Shown here piece after piece: positions 1 through 8,813 of a stretch of 8,822 nt of DNA (its first letter is position 1; the number at the start of each line of letters is the position of its first letter). The notes under the pieces are model-generated. The model saw only the letters and a list, made by a program, of their open reading frames with translations. It was not told the DNA's origin and made no database searches. This DNA comes from JADMII01 sp036278595. GTDB taxonomy: Bacteria; Chloroflexota; Dehalococcoidia; DSTF01; JACRBR01. The stretch covers positions 1 through 8,822 of the forward strand of contig DASUKS010000010.1 of assembly GCA_036278595.1 (NCBI GenBank). The letters run 5' to 3'. The position numbers and the translations under genes are program-made.

Positions 1-1
1 G

Positions 2-733
2 GAGCTGATGGCACAGTGGCCGGATGCGTGCGTCGACCATTGCATCGTCGATCCGCCGTTCAACATCGGCTCGGGAAGCGGGCGGCGGAACAAGAACGGT
101 CTCGGGTGGGCGTTCTCGTCGCATGTGACGATGGAAGAGACGTGGGACGCGTTCACGAAAGACGAGTTCTACCAGTTCAACGTGCGTTGGCTGCGCGAGG
201 TGTCGCGCATCGTGAAGCCGAATGGGAACATCCTCGTCTTCGGCACCTATCACAACATCTACCAGCTCGGGTTCATTCTCCAGAACGTGCTCGAGCGCCG
301 GGTGCTGAACTCGGTCGTGTGGTTCAAACCGAACGCCCAGCCGAACATCACCGCACGGACGCTGACCGAGAGCACGGAGCAGATCATCTGGGCGGTGAAC
401 GAGACGCCGGCGCGCGCGACGGGGTGGACGTTCAACTACTGGGACGCGAAGGAGATGAACGGCGGCAAGCAGATGCGGAACCTCTGGGAGTTCCCGGTAA
501 CGGCGAAGCGCGAACGATCCGCCGGGAAGCATCCGTCGCAGAAGCCGCTCGCGCTGCTCGAGCGGGCAGTGCTGCTCGCGTCGAAGCCGGGCGAGCTGCT
601 GCTGGACCCATTCGCGGGCGCCGGCACGCTCGCCGTTGCGGCCGGCCGCCACGACCGGCGCTGGCTGCTCGTCGAGAGCGTCGACGAGTACGCGGACATC
701 GCCGAGCGGCGGATCGAGGCGGCGGCCGGGTAG
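2..733 (+). CDS. Beta-class N6-adenine DNA methyltransferase, 5' end cut by window
   Basis: Transfers a methyl group from S-adenosylmethionine to DNA, most likely to adenine N6. Numbering from the ATG at 8, catalytic motif IV is DPPF at residues 15-18, followed by a central variable region that would carry target recognition. HPSQKP lies at 175-180 and the AdoMet-binding motif I DPFAGAGT at 200-207. The order IV-TRD-I is that of beta-class enzymes (CcrM/YhdJ-like), and DPPF rather than SPPY points to adenine. The ATG at 8 is probably not the true start: the frame is open to the window edge (codons GAG CTG precede it), and the family normally has about 10-20 more residues before this point. 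No restriction endonuclease is visible downstream, so it may be an orphan methylase, although a partner could lie to the left. The target sequence cannot be read from this. Family call is firm; start and specificity are not. Confidence 0.9.
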   Translation, partial: ELMAQWPDACVDHCIVDPPFNIGSGSGRRNKNGLGWAFSSHVTMEETWDAFTKDEFYQFNVRWLREVSRIVKPNGNILVFGTYHNIYQLGFILQNVLERRVLNSVVWFKPNAQPNITARTLTESTEQIIWAVNETPARATGWTFNYWDAKEMNGGKQMRNLWEFPVTAKRERSAGKHPSQKPLALLERAVLLASKPGELLLDPFAGAGTLAVAAGRHDRRWLLVESVDEYADIAERRIEAAAG

Positions 734-738
734 CGCAA

Positions 739-767
739 TCGACACCATCGCGGCGCCGTAGTAGGAT
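739..767 (+). promoter_or_regulatory. Predicted sigma70-like promoter of the SDR gene
   Basis: TCGACA (739-744, five of six to TTGACA) and TAGGAT (762-767, four of six to TATAAT) are separated by exactly 17 nt. A transcript would start near 774, giving a leader of about 47 nt to the ATG at 821. That fits the 821 start and not the ATG at 782. Prediction from spacing and match only. Confidence 0.45.
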
Positions 768-810
768 CGCGTCCTGACTGGATGCGCGGCATCGAACACG
801 CGCGCCGGTG

Positions 811-817
811 GGAGGGA
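811..817 (+). promoter_or_regulatory. Ribosome binding site deciding the SDR start
   Basis: GGAGGGA lies just upstream of the ATG at 821, with 5 nt between GGAGG and the start. The earlier in-frame ATG at 782 has no comparable site, so 821 is preferred. Confidence 0.6.
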
Positions 818-820
818 CGC

Positions 821-1627
821 ATGGCGACGGACGGGCATCACCGGCCGAAGGCACTGATCACGGGCGCATCATCCGGCATCGGCCGCGCGTTCGCCGAACG
901 GCTCGCGCGCGACGGGCATGACCTGGTGCTGGTCGCGCGACGGGAGGACGTGCTCCGCGAAGTCGCAGCGGGCGCCGACGCCGCCGGCGCGCGCACGGAG
1001 ATCATCGCGGTCGACCTTGCGACGGAAGATGGCGTGGCGGCGATTGAGCGCCGGCTCGCGGCGGGCGACATCGACCTGCTGATCAACAACGCGGGCTTCG
1101 GGACGAACGGCGAGTTCGCGCAGCTGCCGCTTGAGCGTGAGATGCAAGAGATCGACCTGAATGTGCGGGCGCTGACGCGCCTCTGCCACGCCGCGCTGCG
1201 GCCGATGTACGCGCGCGGCGCAGGCGCCGTGATCAACGTGGCATCGACGGGCGGGTTCCAGCCGGTGCCGTACATGGCGACGTACGCCGCGACGAAGGCG
1301 TTCGTGCTGCACTTTAGCGAGGCGCTGCACGAAGAGTCGCTCCGGCACGGCGTGACCGTGACGTGCCTGTGCCCCGGACCGGTGCGCACGGGCTTCCAGG
1401 ACGCGGCGGACCTGGACTCCTCGAAGATGCGAGGAGTGCCGTGGACGAGCGTCGATGAGGTCGTCGATTCGGCGTTAGGGTCGGTGCGGCGCCGCCGGGC
1501 GATCGCGATTCCCGGTGCGCTCAACCGCGCGACGGCGCAGACGGCTGCGTGGATGCCGCGCTTCGTGACGCGCAAGATCGCGGGGACGATGTTCCGGCGT
1601 GCGGGCAAGGACGGCGGGGAGAGTTAG
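821..1627 (+). CDS. SDR-family NAD(P)-dependent oxidoreductase
   Basis: Classical short-chain dehydrogenase/reductase of 268 residues, a usual length for the family. The Rossmann nucleotide-binding motif TGASSGIG is at residues 14-21 and the NNAG motif at 89-92. The catalytic tetrad is complete: N114, S142, Y155 and K159 (YAATK). Arg40-Arg41 after the second beta strand suggests a preference for NADP(H) over NAD(H); this is inferred. It resembles the broad DltE/YohF-like group (COG0300), whose substrates vary widely, so the substrate is unknown. The C-terminal tail is basic and Ala/Arg-rich, with no clear membrane anchor. The frame is open back to an ATG at 782, but the start at 821 has a Shine-Dalgarno site and puts the Rossmann motif at the usual distance from the N-terminus. 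It has its own predicted promoter and is likely transcribed separately from the methyltransferase. Confidence 0.9.
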   Translation: MATDGHHRPKALITGASSGIGRAFAERLARDGHDLVLVARREDVLREVAAGADAAGARTEIIAVDLATEDGVAAIERRLAAGDIDLLINNAGFGTNGEFAQLPLEREMQEIDLNVRALTRLCHAALRPMYARGAGAVINVASTGGFQPVPYMATYAATKAFVLHFSEALHEESLRHGVTVTCLCPGPVRTGFQDAADLDSSKMRGVPWTSVDEVVDSALGSVRRRRAIAIPGALNRATAQTAAWMPRFVTRKIAGTMFRRAGKDGGES

Positions 1628-1649
1628 CAGCGGAGTACAGGTGCGCGAG

Positions 1650-1685
1650 AAAAACCATGGCGCCTGTCAGCGAAACAGGCGCCAT
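1650..1685 (-). terminator. Rho-independent terminator (minus strand)
   Basis: A perfect inverted repeat has 11-bp arms at 1657-1667 and 1675-1685 around a 7-nt loop. On the minus strand the stem is followed by GG and then five Ts (complement of the A-run 1650-1654). The plus strand has no T-run after the stem, so it is oriented to stop leftward transcripts. It lies 30 nt past the end of the rightward SDR gene and would end transcription coming from dnaE2 or the SEC-C remnant. Confidence 0.7.
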
Positions 1686-1731
1686 AGGCGATCGCTTCAA
1701 TCGCGAAAAGTAGAAGTCGCGCGGCGATCCG

Positions 1732-1945
1732 TCAAATCGCCCGCTGTTCCGGCAGCACTACTTGAAAGCGTTTCCCCGAGCCGCAGGGACAGGGATCGTT
1801 TCGCCCGAGTTTCTCTTCAAGATCCTTGAAGCCTCGAACGACCCGCCTTCCACGCTTCACCCTCGTCTCGCTTGGGTATCCGTGCCGGCGCTTCGATGTG
1901 CGGTTAAAAGGAGGATTCGCTGTTGTTCTTCGTGTCGCGTCTCAT
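1732..1945 (-). pseudogene. Remnant of a small SEC-C zinc-motif protein, frameshifted
   Basis: On the minus strand a reading frame encodes GRNDPCPCGSGKRF (codons from about 1806 down to 1765), the hallmark of the SEC-C metal-binding motif known from the SecA C-terminus and many small proteins. The normal motif continues F-K-x-C-C. Here the frame instead reads F-Q-V-V-L-P and stops at TGA 1734-1732. Removing one T from the run at 1767-1765 restores F-K, followed by a TAG (1760-1758) and then Cys-Cys-Arg-Asn-Ser-Gly-Arg-Phe. Upstream, the only good start is ATG 1945-1943 with a weak AGGTG, in a different frame that ends after 13 codons at TAA. Removing one T from the four-T run 1909-1906 joins it to the SEC-C frame. 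Two single-base insertions plus a stop therefore separate the sequence from an intact gene of roughly 65-75 codons. A residual 42-codon frame from GTG 1860 is open but lacks the Cys pair. Base composition is less GC-rich than the neighbours, hinting at foreign origin. The rest of the 1628-2031 gap holds only the terminator and an inverted repeat. Confidence 0.65.
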
Positions 1946-1961
1946 GTCGCACCTGTTTTTC

Positions 1962-1985
1962 TAGGCTGCCAAATCTTGCAGCCTA
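1962..1985. repeat. Inverted repeat, 8-bp perfect arms
   Basis: TAGGCTGC (1962-1969) and GCAGCCTA (1978-1985) flank an 8-nt spacer. Neither strand has a T-run after the stem, so it is not an ordinary terminator. It lies about 20 nt upstream (minus strand) of the ATG of the SEC-C remnant and 47 nt beyond the dnaE2 stop. It could be an operator, an mRNA-end structure or a remnant of a mobile piece; nothing decides between these. Confidence 0.4.
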
Positions 1986-2031
1986 CGCAGAGTACACGAT
2001 GACGCCGGCATTCACCTTGCAGAACTCGAAA

Positions 2032-5394
<3,363 letters not shown>

Positions 5395-5425
5395 GAGTTA
5401 TACTGTTTCTCGATTGGTATCTCTC
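5395..5425 (+). promoter_or_regulatory. Candidate vapBC promoter and autoregulatory operator
   Basis: TATACT at 5399-5404 is a good -10 element, though no convincing -35 is visible. An imperfect inverted repeat, GAGTTATAC (5395-5403) against the complement of GTATCTCTC (5417-5425), matches at 7 of 9 positions with a 13-nt spacer. It overlaps the -10 and lies just before the Shine-Dalgarno site. VapB antitoxins commonly repress their own promoter by binding such repeats. The same bases lie against the dnaE2 start, so occupancy could also affect dnaE2. Confidence 0.35.
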
Positions 5426-5431
5426 AGGAGG
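5426..5431 (+). promoter_or_regulatory. Ribosome binding site of vapB
   Basis: A perfect AGGAGG sits 6 nt before the ATG at 5438. It fixes that start over the in-frame ATG at 5393, which would overlap the dnaE2 start codon and lacks a ribosome binding site. Confidence 0.75.
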
Positions 5432-5437
5432 CTGTCG

Positions 5438-5899
5438 ATGGCTACAAAGCGAGCAGCACCAAGACGCGCGAGCAAACCTAGCGCCACGCCTGCGAAGCCG
5501 CCTGCGCAGCGACGATCCGCGGCGGAGATCAAGACTCGGGCGCTGCCTGATCCCGAGCCCGGTCGGTTCGTCGGGAAGTACCTGCAGGGACGGGCGAAGG
5601 TCTCTTCCAAGGGCTGGGTGGTCATCCCGAAGGAGATCCGCGAGGAGATGGGGCTGCGCCCGGGAGATGAGGTCGCCATGTACCTCTGGCCCCCAGCCTT
5701 CAACATGAAGCAGGATCGTGGGCTGTACACACTGTATGTGACCAGGGTGCCCGAAAACCCGATTGAACTCGTGAGCGGCATGTTCAAAAGATTGCCGGGC
5801 GAGCGGCCGATGACAGAAGTCCTGCTGGAGGAGCGTCGCCGTGAGCTGGTCGAGGAAGAGCGTGATCTGCCGCCGCCACGCAAGCGCCAGCCGGCGTGA
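5438..5899 (+). CDS. vapB: AbrB/MazE-fold antitoxin of a VapBC-type pair
   Basis: 153-residue DNA-binding antitoxin. The SpoVT/AbrB swapped-hairpin domain lies at about residues 53-100, recognisable from KVSSKGWVVIPKEIREEMG and LRPGDEV. The C-terminal part (about 105-153) is charged and Pro/Arg-rich, the region that in this family wraps the toxin. Residues 1-50 form an Ala/Pro/Lys/Arg-rich, presumably disordered extension that makes it much longer than the usual 75-90 residues. The product is expected to neutralise the PIN toxin encoded next and to repress the shared promoter. The stop codon overlaps the vapC start (GTGA at 5896-5899), the classic translational coupling of antitoxin-toxin pairs. 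It runs antisense to the repair genes on both sides. Gene symbol follows the toxin partner; specific VapB subfamily not determined. Confidence 0.8.
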   Translation: MATKRAAPRRASKPSATPAKPPAQRRSAAEIKTRALPDPEPGRFVGKYLQGRAKVSSKGWVVIPKEIREEMGLRPGDEVAMYLWPPAFNMKQDRGLYTLYVTRVPENPIELVSGMFKRLPGERPMTEVLLEERRRELVEEERDLPPPRKRQPA

Positions 5900-6306
5900 G
5901 CCGTTACGTCCTCGATAGCTTTGCGGTGTTGGCGGACTACTGGCACGAACCAGGCGCGGCGCGCGTGCGGGAACTTCGGCATGATGCCGTCAACCTGTTT
6001 TGGATGTCGCTGATCAATGTCGGGGAAGTCTTCTACCGTGTCGCACGGACAGAGAATCGCCAGGCCGCAGCGCTCCTCATCGCTCAGCTCGAGCAGGGAG
6101 GTGTGACGTTCATTGATACAGACCGGAACCTCACGTTCGCTGCTGCCGATCTGAAGACGCGATTCGCGTTGTCCTACGCTGACTGCTTCGCCGCTGCGCT
6201 CGCACAGCGGATGGATGCAGCGGTGGTGACCGGCGATCGTGAATTCGAGCAACTGCAGCGCGCCGGATTGATCGACATCGAGTGGCTGACACGCGCGCGC
6301 GGCTAA
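5896..6306 (+). CDS. vapC: PIN-domain ribonuclease toxin (VapC family)
   Basis: 136-residue PIN domain, the normal VapC length. The acidic Mg2+-binding residues are in place: D7 (YVLDSFAVL), E44 (NVGEVFYR), D96 (LSYADCFAAALA) and D114 (VVTGDREF). VapC toxins cut RNA, often tRNA or rRNA, to stop translation when the antitoxin is lost; the target here is unknown. The start is GTG 5896, overlapping the vapB stop by 4 nt with no separate Shine-Dalgarno site, so translation is likely coupled. The stop TAA (6304-6306) overlaps tail to tail with the stop of the minus-strand DUF6504-like gene. All catalytic residues are present, so it is probably active. Confidence 0.88.
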   Translation: MSRYVLDSFAVLADYWHEPGAARVRELRHDAVNLFWMSLINVGEVFYRVARTENRQAAALLIAQLEQGGVTFIDTDRNLTFAAADLKTRFALSYADCFAAALAQRMDAAVVTGDREFEQLQRAGLIDIEWLTRARG

Positions 6307-6602
6307 TATCGCTGAAGCCACCAGGCGCCTCCCGGGCGGGTCTCGTGCAGGTCGCGGTAGACCGTGATCACGCGGTCGCCCTCCAGCCGCAGCTCGTAGT
6401 ACATCCGCGAGACCGGCGTCTCGCGCCACCACTCGTCGTCGATGCGCCAGCGGTCCTGTACCGCCTCGACCGCGCGGCGCTCGCCCTCGAACACGACGGA
6501 CCGCGGCGCCGCCCCCGTGCCGGCTTCGACCTGCAGCGGCCGCGGGCCCGCTAGAGGTCGTAGTCGATGAGCGCGTACCGGCGTTCTGGGATCCGCGACC
6601 AT
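6303..6602 (-). CDS. DUF6504-like small protein linked to ImuB
   Basis: 99-residue protein rich in Trp, Arg and Tyr. The recognisable part is DRWRIDDEWWRE (50-61), followed by a beta-rich stretch YYELRLEGDRVITVYRDL (68-85) and the tail WWLQRY (94-99). This pattern matches my recollection of DUF6504, a domain found beside or fused to ImuB-type Y-family proteins; the assignment is from motif memory. No catalytic residues are evident. The start ATG at 6602 lies inside the imuB end (52-nt overlap) and has a strong GGAGG site 7 nt upstream, so it is translated from the imuB mRNA as a separate polypeptide. The likely role is an accessory factor of the ImuB-DnaE2 mutasome, for example mediating DNA or protein contacts. 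Its 3' end overlaps vapC by 4 nt. Confidence 0.75.
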   Translation of the reverse strand: MVADPRTPVRAHRLRPLAGPRPLQVEAGTGAAPRSVVFEGERRAVEAVQDRWRIDDEWWRETPVSRMYYELRLEGDRVITVYRDLHETRPGGAWWLQRY

Positions 6603-7750
6603 GGTTCCACCTCCACCACCCGCGCGACCTGCGGCTCGCCGCCGAAGCGCGTCTTCAGCTGGCGGAGCGCCGCGATGAGCTGCGCCCGCCGCCGCGCCTG
6701 CTCGGCGAACAGCAGGCTGCGCTGCTTGCCCGTCTCCGCCGTCATGCCGATGAATTCGAGCGTCATCTCCTCGACGGGGGCGCTGAGCTGCAGCGGCTCC
6801 AGCAGCTTCTTCAGCACGAACAGCGCGCTGTCTTCGTCGCCCGCCGGATCGCGCAGGGTCAGCGTGCGCTCCCAGCTGCCGCCGCCGAGCAGCGACAGCC
6901 GCAGCCGCAGCTGGCGAACGAAGCGGTAGCGCATCGACGGGCGCTGCAGCAGCCGTCCGACGAGCTGCTGCGCGGCGATGATCAGCGCCGCGCTGTTCAC
7001 GCTCGGCGCCGGCATGGCGATCGTGGCGCTCAGGGGCTCGATGCGCGGGCGGGGGACGAACGGCGTGCGGTCGATGCCGCGCGCCAGCTCCCAGAGCCGC
7101 CGCCCCTCGCTCCCGAACTGCGCCTGCAGCGGCCCGATGTCCAGTCGCGCGACATCGCCGATGGTCCCCAGCGCGTAGAGCCCCAGCCTGCGCTGCGTCT
7201 CATACGAGACCGGCAGGAAGGAGGCGCTGAGCGGCGCGATGAACGCCCGCTCCTGTCCTGCAGGCACGACCGCTGTTTCGCCGGGCGCGCTGACCGTCGC
7301 CGCGATCCAGGCGATGAACTTGCCCTCGCCGGCGCCCACGCTCGCCTCGATGCCGGCGGTCTCCCGCACAGCGTGCAGCAGGCGCTCCGTGGCCTCCTGC
7401 TGCGCCCCGAGGTCTGCGGCCGGGTCGAGCGCGGCGAAGGCGGTGCCGTCATCGCCGGGCTCGACCTGCGGCTCGGCCGCCTCGATGGCCGCGAGCAGGG
7501 CATCGCCCGCGCGGGCGTAGTACACGGGGTCGGGCGGCAGCAGCACGAGGTCCGGCACGACCGTGCGGGCGTCGCGCAGCGGCATGCCGATGCGGACGCC
7601 GAGCGCCGCAGCCTGGGGCGAGCAGTCGATGATGCGGTTCTCGCCCGGCGGCGGCTCGCCGATGGCCACGGGCCGGGCGCGAAGCTCTGGCGCCCGCGCA
7701 CGTTCGAGCGCGATACGGAAATTGGGGATGGTGACGCAGGCCAGGCGCAT
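6551..7750 (-). CDS. imuB: ImuB-type Y-family polymerase-like protein (noncatalytic)
   Basis: 399-residue Y-family DNA polymerase homologue. The usual first motif (HIDMDAFY) is replaced by ACVTIPNFRIAL at residues 4-15, removing the metal-binding aspartates. The second (SIDE) is replaced by GDDGTAF at 99-105, so polymerase activity is not expected. This is the pattern of ImuB, which acts as a scaffold recruiting DnaE2 to the beta clamp. QRSLLF at 343-348 resembles a clamp-binding hexapeptide (QxxLxF). The fingers/palm core is seen in SPQAAALGVRIGMPLRDA (44-61), and a thumb/HhH-like segment in LYALGTIGDVARLD (191-204). The C-terminus ends in RYALIDYDL, overlapping the start of the DUF6504-like gene. 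A GGAG site lies 6 nt before the ATG. An SOS-type promoter precedes it. No imuA is visible nearby. Confidence 0.88.
   Translation of the reverse strand: MRLACVTIPNFRIALERARAPELRARPVAIGEPPPGENRIIDCSPQAAALGVRIGMPLRDARTVVPDLVLLPPDPVYYARAGDALLAAIEAAEPQVEPGDDGTAFAALDPAADLGAQQEATERLLHAVRETAGIEASVGAGEGKFIAWIAATVSAPGETAVVPAGQERAFIAPLSASFLPVSYETQRRLGLYALGTIGDVARLDIGPLQAQFGSEGRRLWELARGIDRTPFVPRPRIEPLSATIAMPAPSVNSAALIIAAQQLVGRLLQRPSMRYRFVRQLRLRLSLLGGGSWERTLTLRDPAGDEDSALFVLKKLLEPLQLSAPVEEMTLEFIGMTAETGKQRSLLFAEQARRRAQLIAALRQLKTRFGGEPQVARVVEVEPWSRIPERRYALIDYDL
6610..6614 (-). promoter_or_regulatory. Ribosome binding site of the DUF6504-like gene, inside imuB
   Basis: GGAGG on the minus strand, 7 nt before the ATG at 6602 and inside the imuB coding sequence. 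It supports the overlapping start as a real translation initiation site rather than an artefact. Confidence 0.6.
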
Positions 7751-7816
7751 CGCCGGCTCCGTGAGGTGGGAGATTAACCCCAGGCCCCGCTGCGGCAGGG
7801 AGGTAGGGCTGAGGCC

Positions 7817-7844
7817 AGTATAGAACAGATGTACTAGCAGTCAA
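7817..7844 (-). promoter_or_regulatory. Predicted imuB promoter with LexA-like box in the spacer
   Basis: On the minus strand TTGACT (7844-7839) and TATACT (7822-7817) each match the sigma70 consensus at five of six positions, with a 16-nt spacer. Within the spacer, plus-strand GAAC-AGAT-GTAC (7823-7834) is a near palindrome close to the Gram-positive LexA core GAAC-N4-GTTC, with one mismatch in the right half. A repressor bound there would block the promoter directly. This fits the DNA-damage control known for imuB genes. The transcript would start near 7810, leaving about 60 nt of leader. The rest of the 186-nt divergent gap shows only a weak TAGGAT (7907-7912) that could serve the rightward gene. 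Confidence 0.55.
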
Positions 7845-7936
7845 GTGAACGTGGGCTGCCGGGCGCGTGAATGTGACGTAACGATGAGCTTCGATTGGTG
7901 ACTCAATAGGATCGGCAACGTGCCGACGATATAGCT

Positions 7937-8743
7937 GTGAAGAAACTGGCGTTCGCGCTCGCCGGTGGGGTCGCGATCGGGCTGTCGTATGCCGCGATCA
8001 CCGTCGGGCATGTCTCCGGCGATGGCGTCAGCGTCGACCGCATCGTCAGCCTGGCGCTGCCGGCGCTGGTGTCTGCGCTGGTCTGCGTCGCGTATCTTGC
8101 GTCACGGAGCGAGCTGACTCGCACGAAGGGCGCCGTCAGCGAACTGAACGCGCAACTGCTGCGGAAGGAGATCGAACTCGACCACCTGGCGTCGCTCGAT
8201 GAGCTCACCGGCCTGTACTCGCGCCGCCAGTTCGACGAGCAGGCGCGGCTCGAGTTCGAGCGTGCGCAGCGCTACCGCCGGCCGCTCGCGCTGATGCTGA
8301 TCGAGATCGATGATCTGCAGACGCTCGGCGAGCACCTCGGGCGCCTCGGACGTGGTTACCTGATGTCACAGGTGAGCGAGATCCTGCGCGCCCGCGTGCG
8401 CGTGAACGACGTCGGCGGGCGCTACACGCAGGATACGATGGCGCTACTGCTGCCGGACTCCGGCGAAGGGCAGGCGATCGCCGTGGCGGACAAGATCCGC
8501 AGCCTCGTGGCGGTCAACAGCTTCATGGGCGAGCCGTACGACACGCCGCTGCGGATCACGCTCTCCATCGGCATCGCGATCGCCCCGCACGAAGCAATGA
8601 ACAACTACGCCGACCTCGAGAAGTCCGGCGAAGAAGCGCTCTACACCGCGCGCTCGACCGGCTACGATTCCGTCTACGTCCACGGCTCGTCGCGTCCCGT
8701 CCGCACGCAGAACGCTTCGACGGATCTGCCGCTCGCGAGCTGA
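7937..8743 (+). CDS. Membrane-anchored GGDEF-domain protein with degenerate active site
   Basis: 268-residue protein with two predicted membrane segments (about residues 3-24 and 34-56), a short helical linker (58-87) and a GGDEF-type domain from about 86 to 250. The entry motif DELTGLYSRRQFDE (88-101) is typical of diguanylate cyclases. The catalytic GG(D/E)EF is replaced by TQDTM at 164-168 after RY, and the metal-binding aspartate of the LxDIDxFK strand is Glu123 (IEID). The usual GHxxGD is GRLGRG. Diguanylate cyclase activity is therefore unlikely. The inhibitory-site RxxD is kept as R155-V-N-D158, exactly five residues before the lost GGDEF, so binding of c-di-GMP as a sensor is possible. 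No EAL or HD-GYP domain follows. The start is GTG 7937: an in-frame TAG lies nine codons upstream and no good Shine-Dalgarno site is seen, so the start is somewhat uncertain. It is divergent from imuB. Confidence 0.85.
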   Translation: MKKLAFALAGGVAIGLSYAAITVGHVSGDGVSVDRIVSLALPALVSALVCVAYLASRSELTRTKGAVSELNAQLLRKEIELDHLASLDELTGLYSRRQFDEQARLEFERAQRYRRPLALMLIEIDDLQTLGEHLGRLGRGYLMSQVSEILRARVRVNDVGGRYTQDTMALLLPDSGEGQAIAVADKIRSLVAVNSFMGEPYDTPLRITLSIGIAIAPHEAMNNYADLEKSGEEALYTARSTGYDSVYVHGSSRPVRTQNASTDLPLAS

Positions 8744-8770
8744 TCGCTCGGCCGTCGCGCACCGACCGCC

Positions 8771-8804
8771 TATACTCCCGCAGACGCGCATCGAGTTCGG
8801 GAGT
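8771..8804 (+). promoter_or_regulatory. Possible promoter -10 and inverted repeat before the next gene
   Basis: TATACT at 8771-8776 looks like a -10 element, but no -35 is recognisable. A perfect 7-bp inverted repeat, ACTCCCG (8774-8780) and CGGGAGT (8798-8804), starts inside it. Its right arm contains the GGGAG that could serve as ribosome binding site for the ATG at 8814. It could be a repressor operator, or chance in GC-rich DNA. Confidence 0.3.
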
Positions 8805-8813
8805 AACGTTTGC

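Noticed and set aside
782..820. Earlier ATG for the dehydrogenase
   Set aside because: No ribosome binding site, only about 8 nt from the predicted transcription start, and it adds residues the family does not need.
1758..1760. TAG before the SEC-C Cys pair as pyrrolysine or programmed readthrough
   Set aside because: The upstream frame also carries two single-base shifts and nothing else suggests recoding; decay is simpler.
1650..1985. Integron cassette attC site around the SEC-C remnant
   Set aside because: No pair of core sites matching GTTRRRY and RYYYAAC with the right layout was found; the perfect hairpin at 1657-1685 fits a terminator better.
5398..6432. Minus-strand open frame of 344 codons opposite vapBC that could bridge to dnaE2
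   Set aside because: The translation has no recognisable motif, is out of frame with the DUF6504-like gene, and lies over two genes with complete AbrB and PIN motifs and coupled translation.
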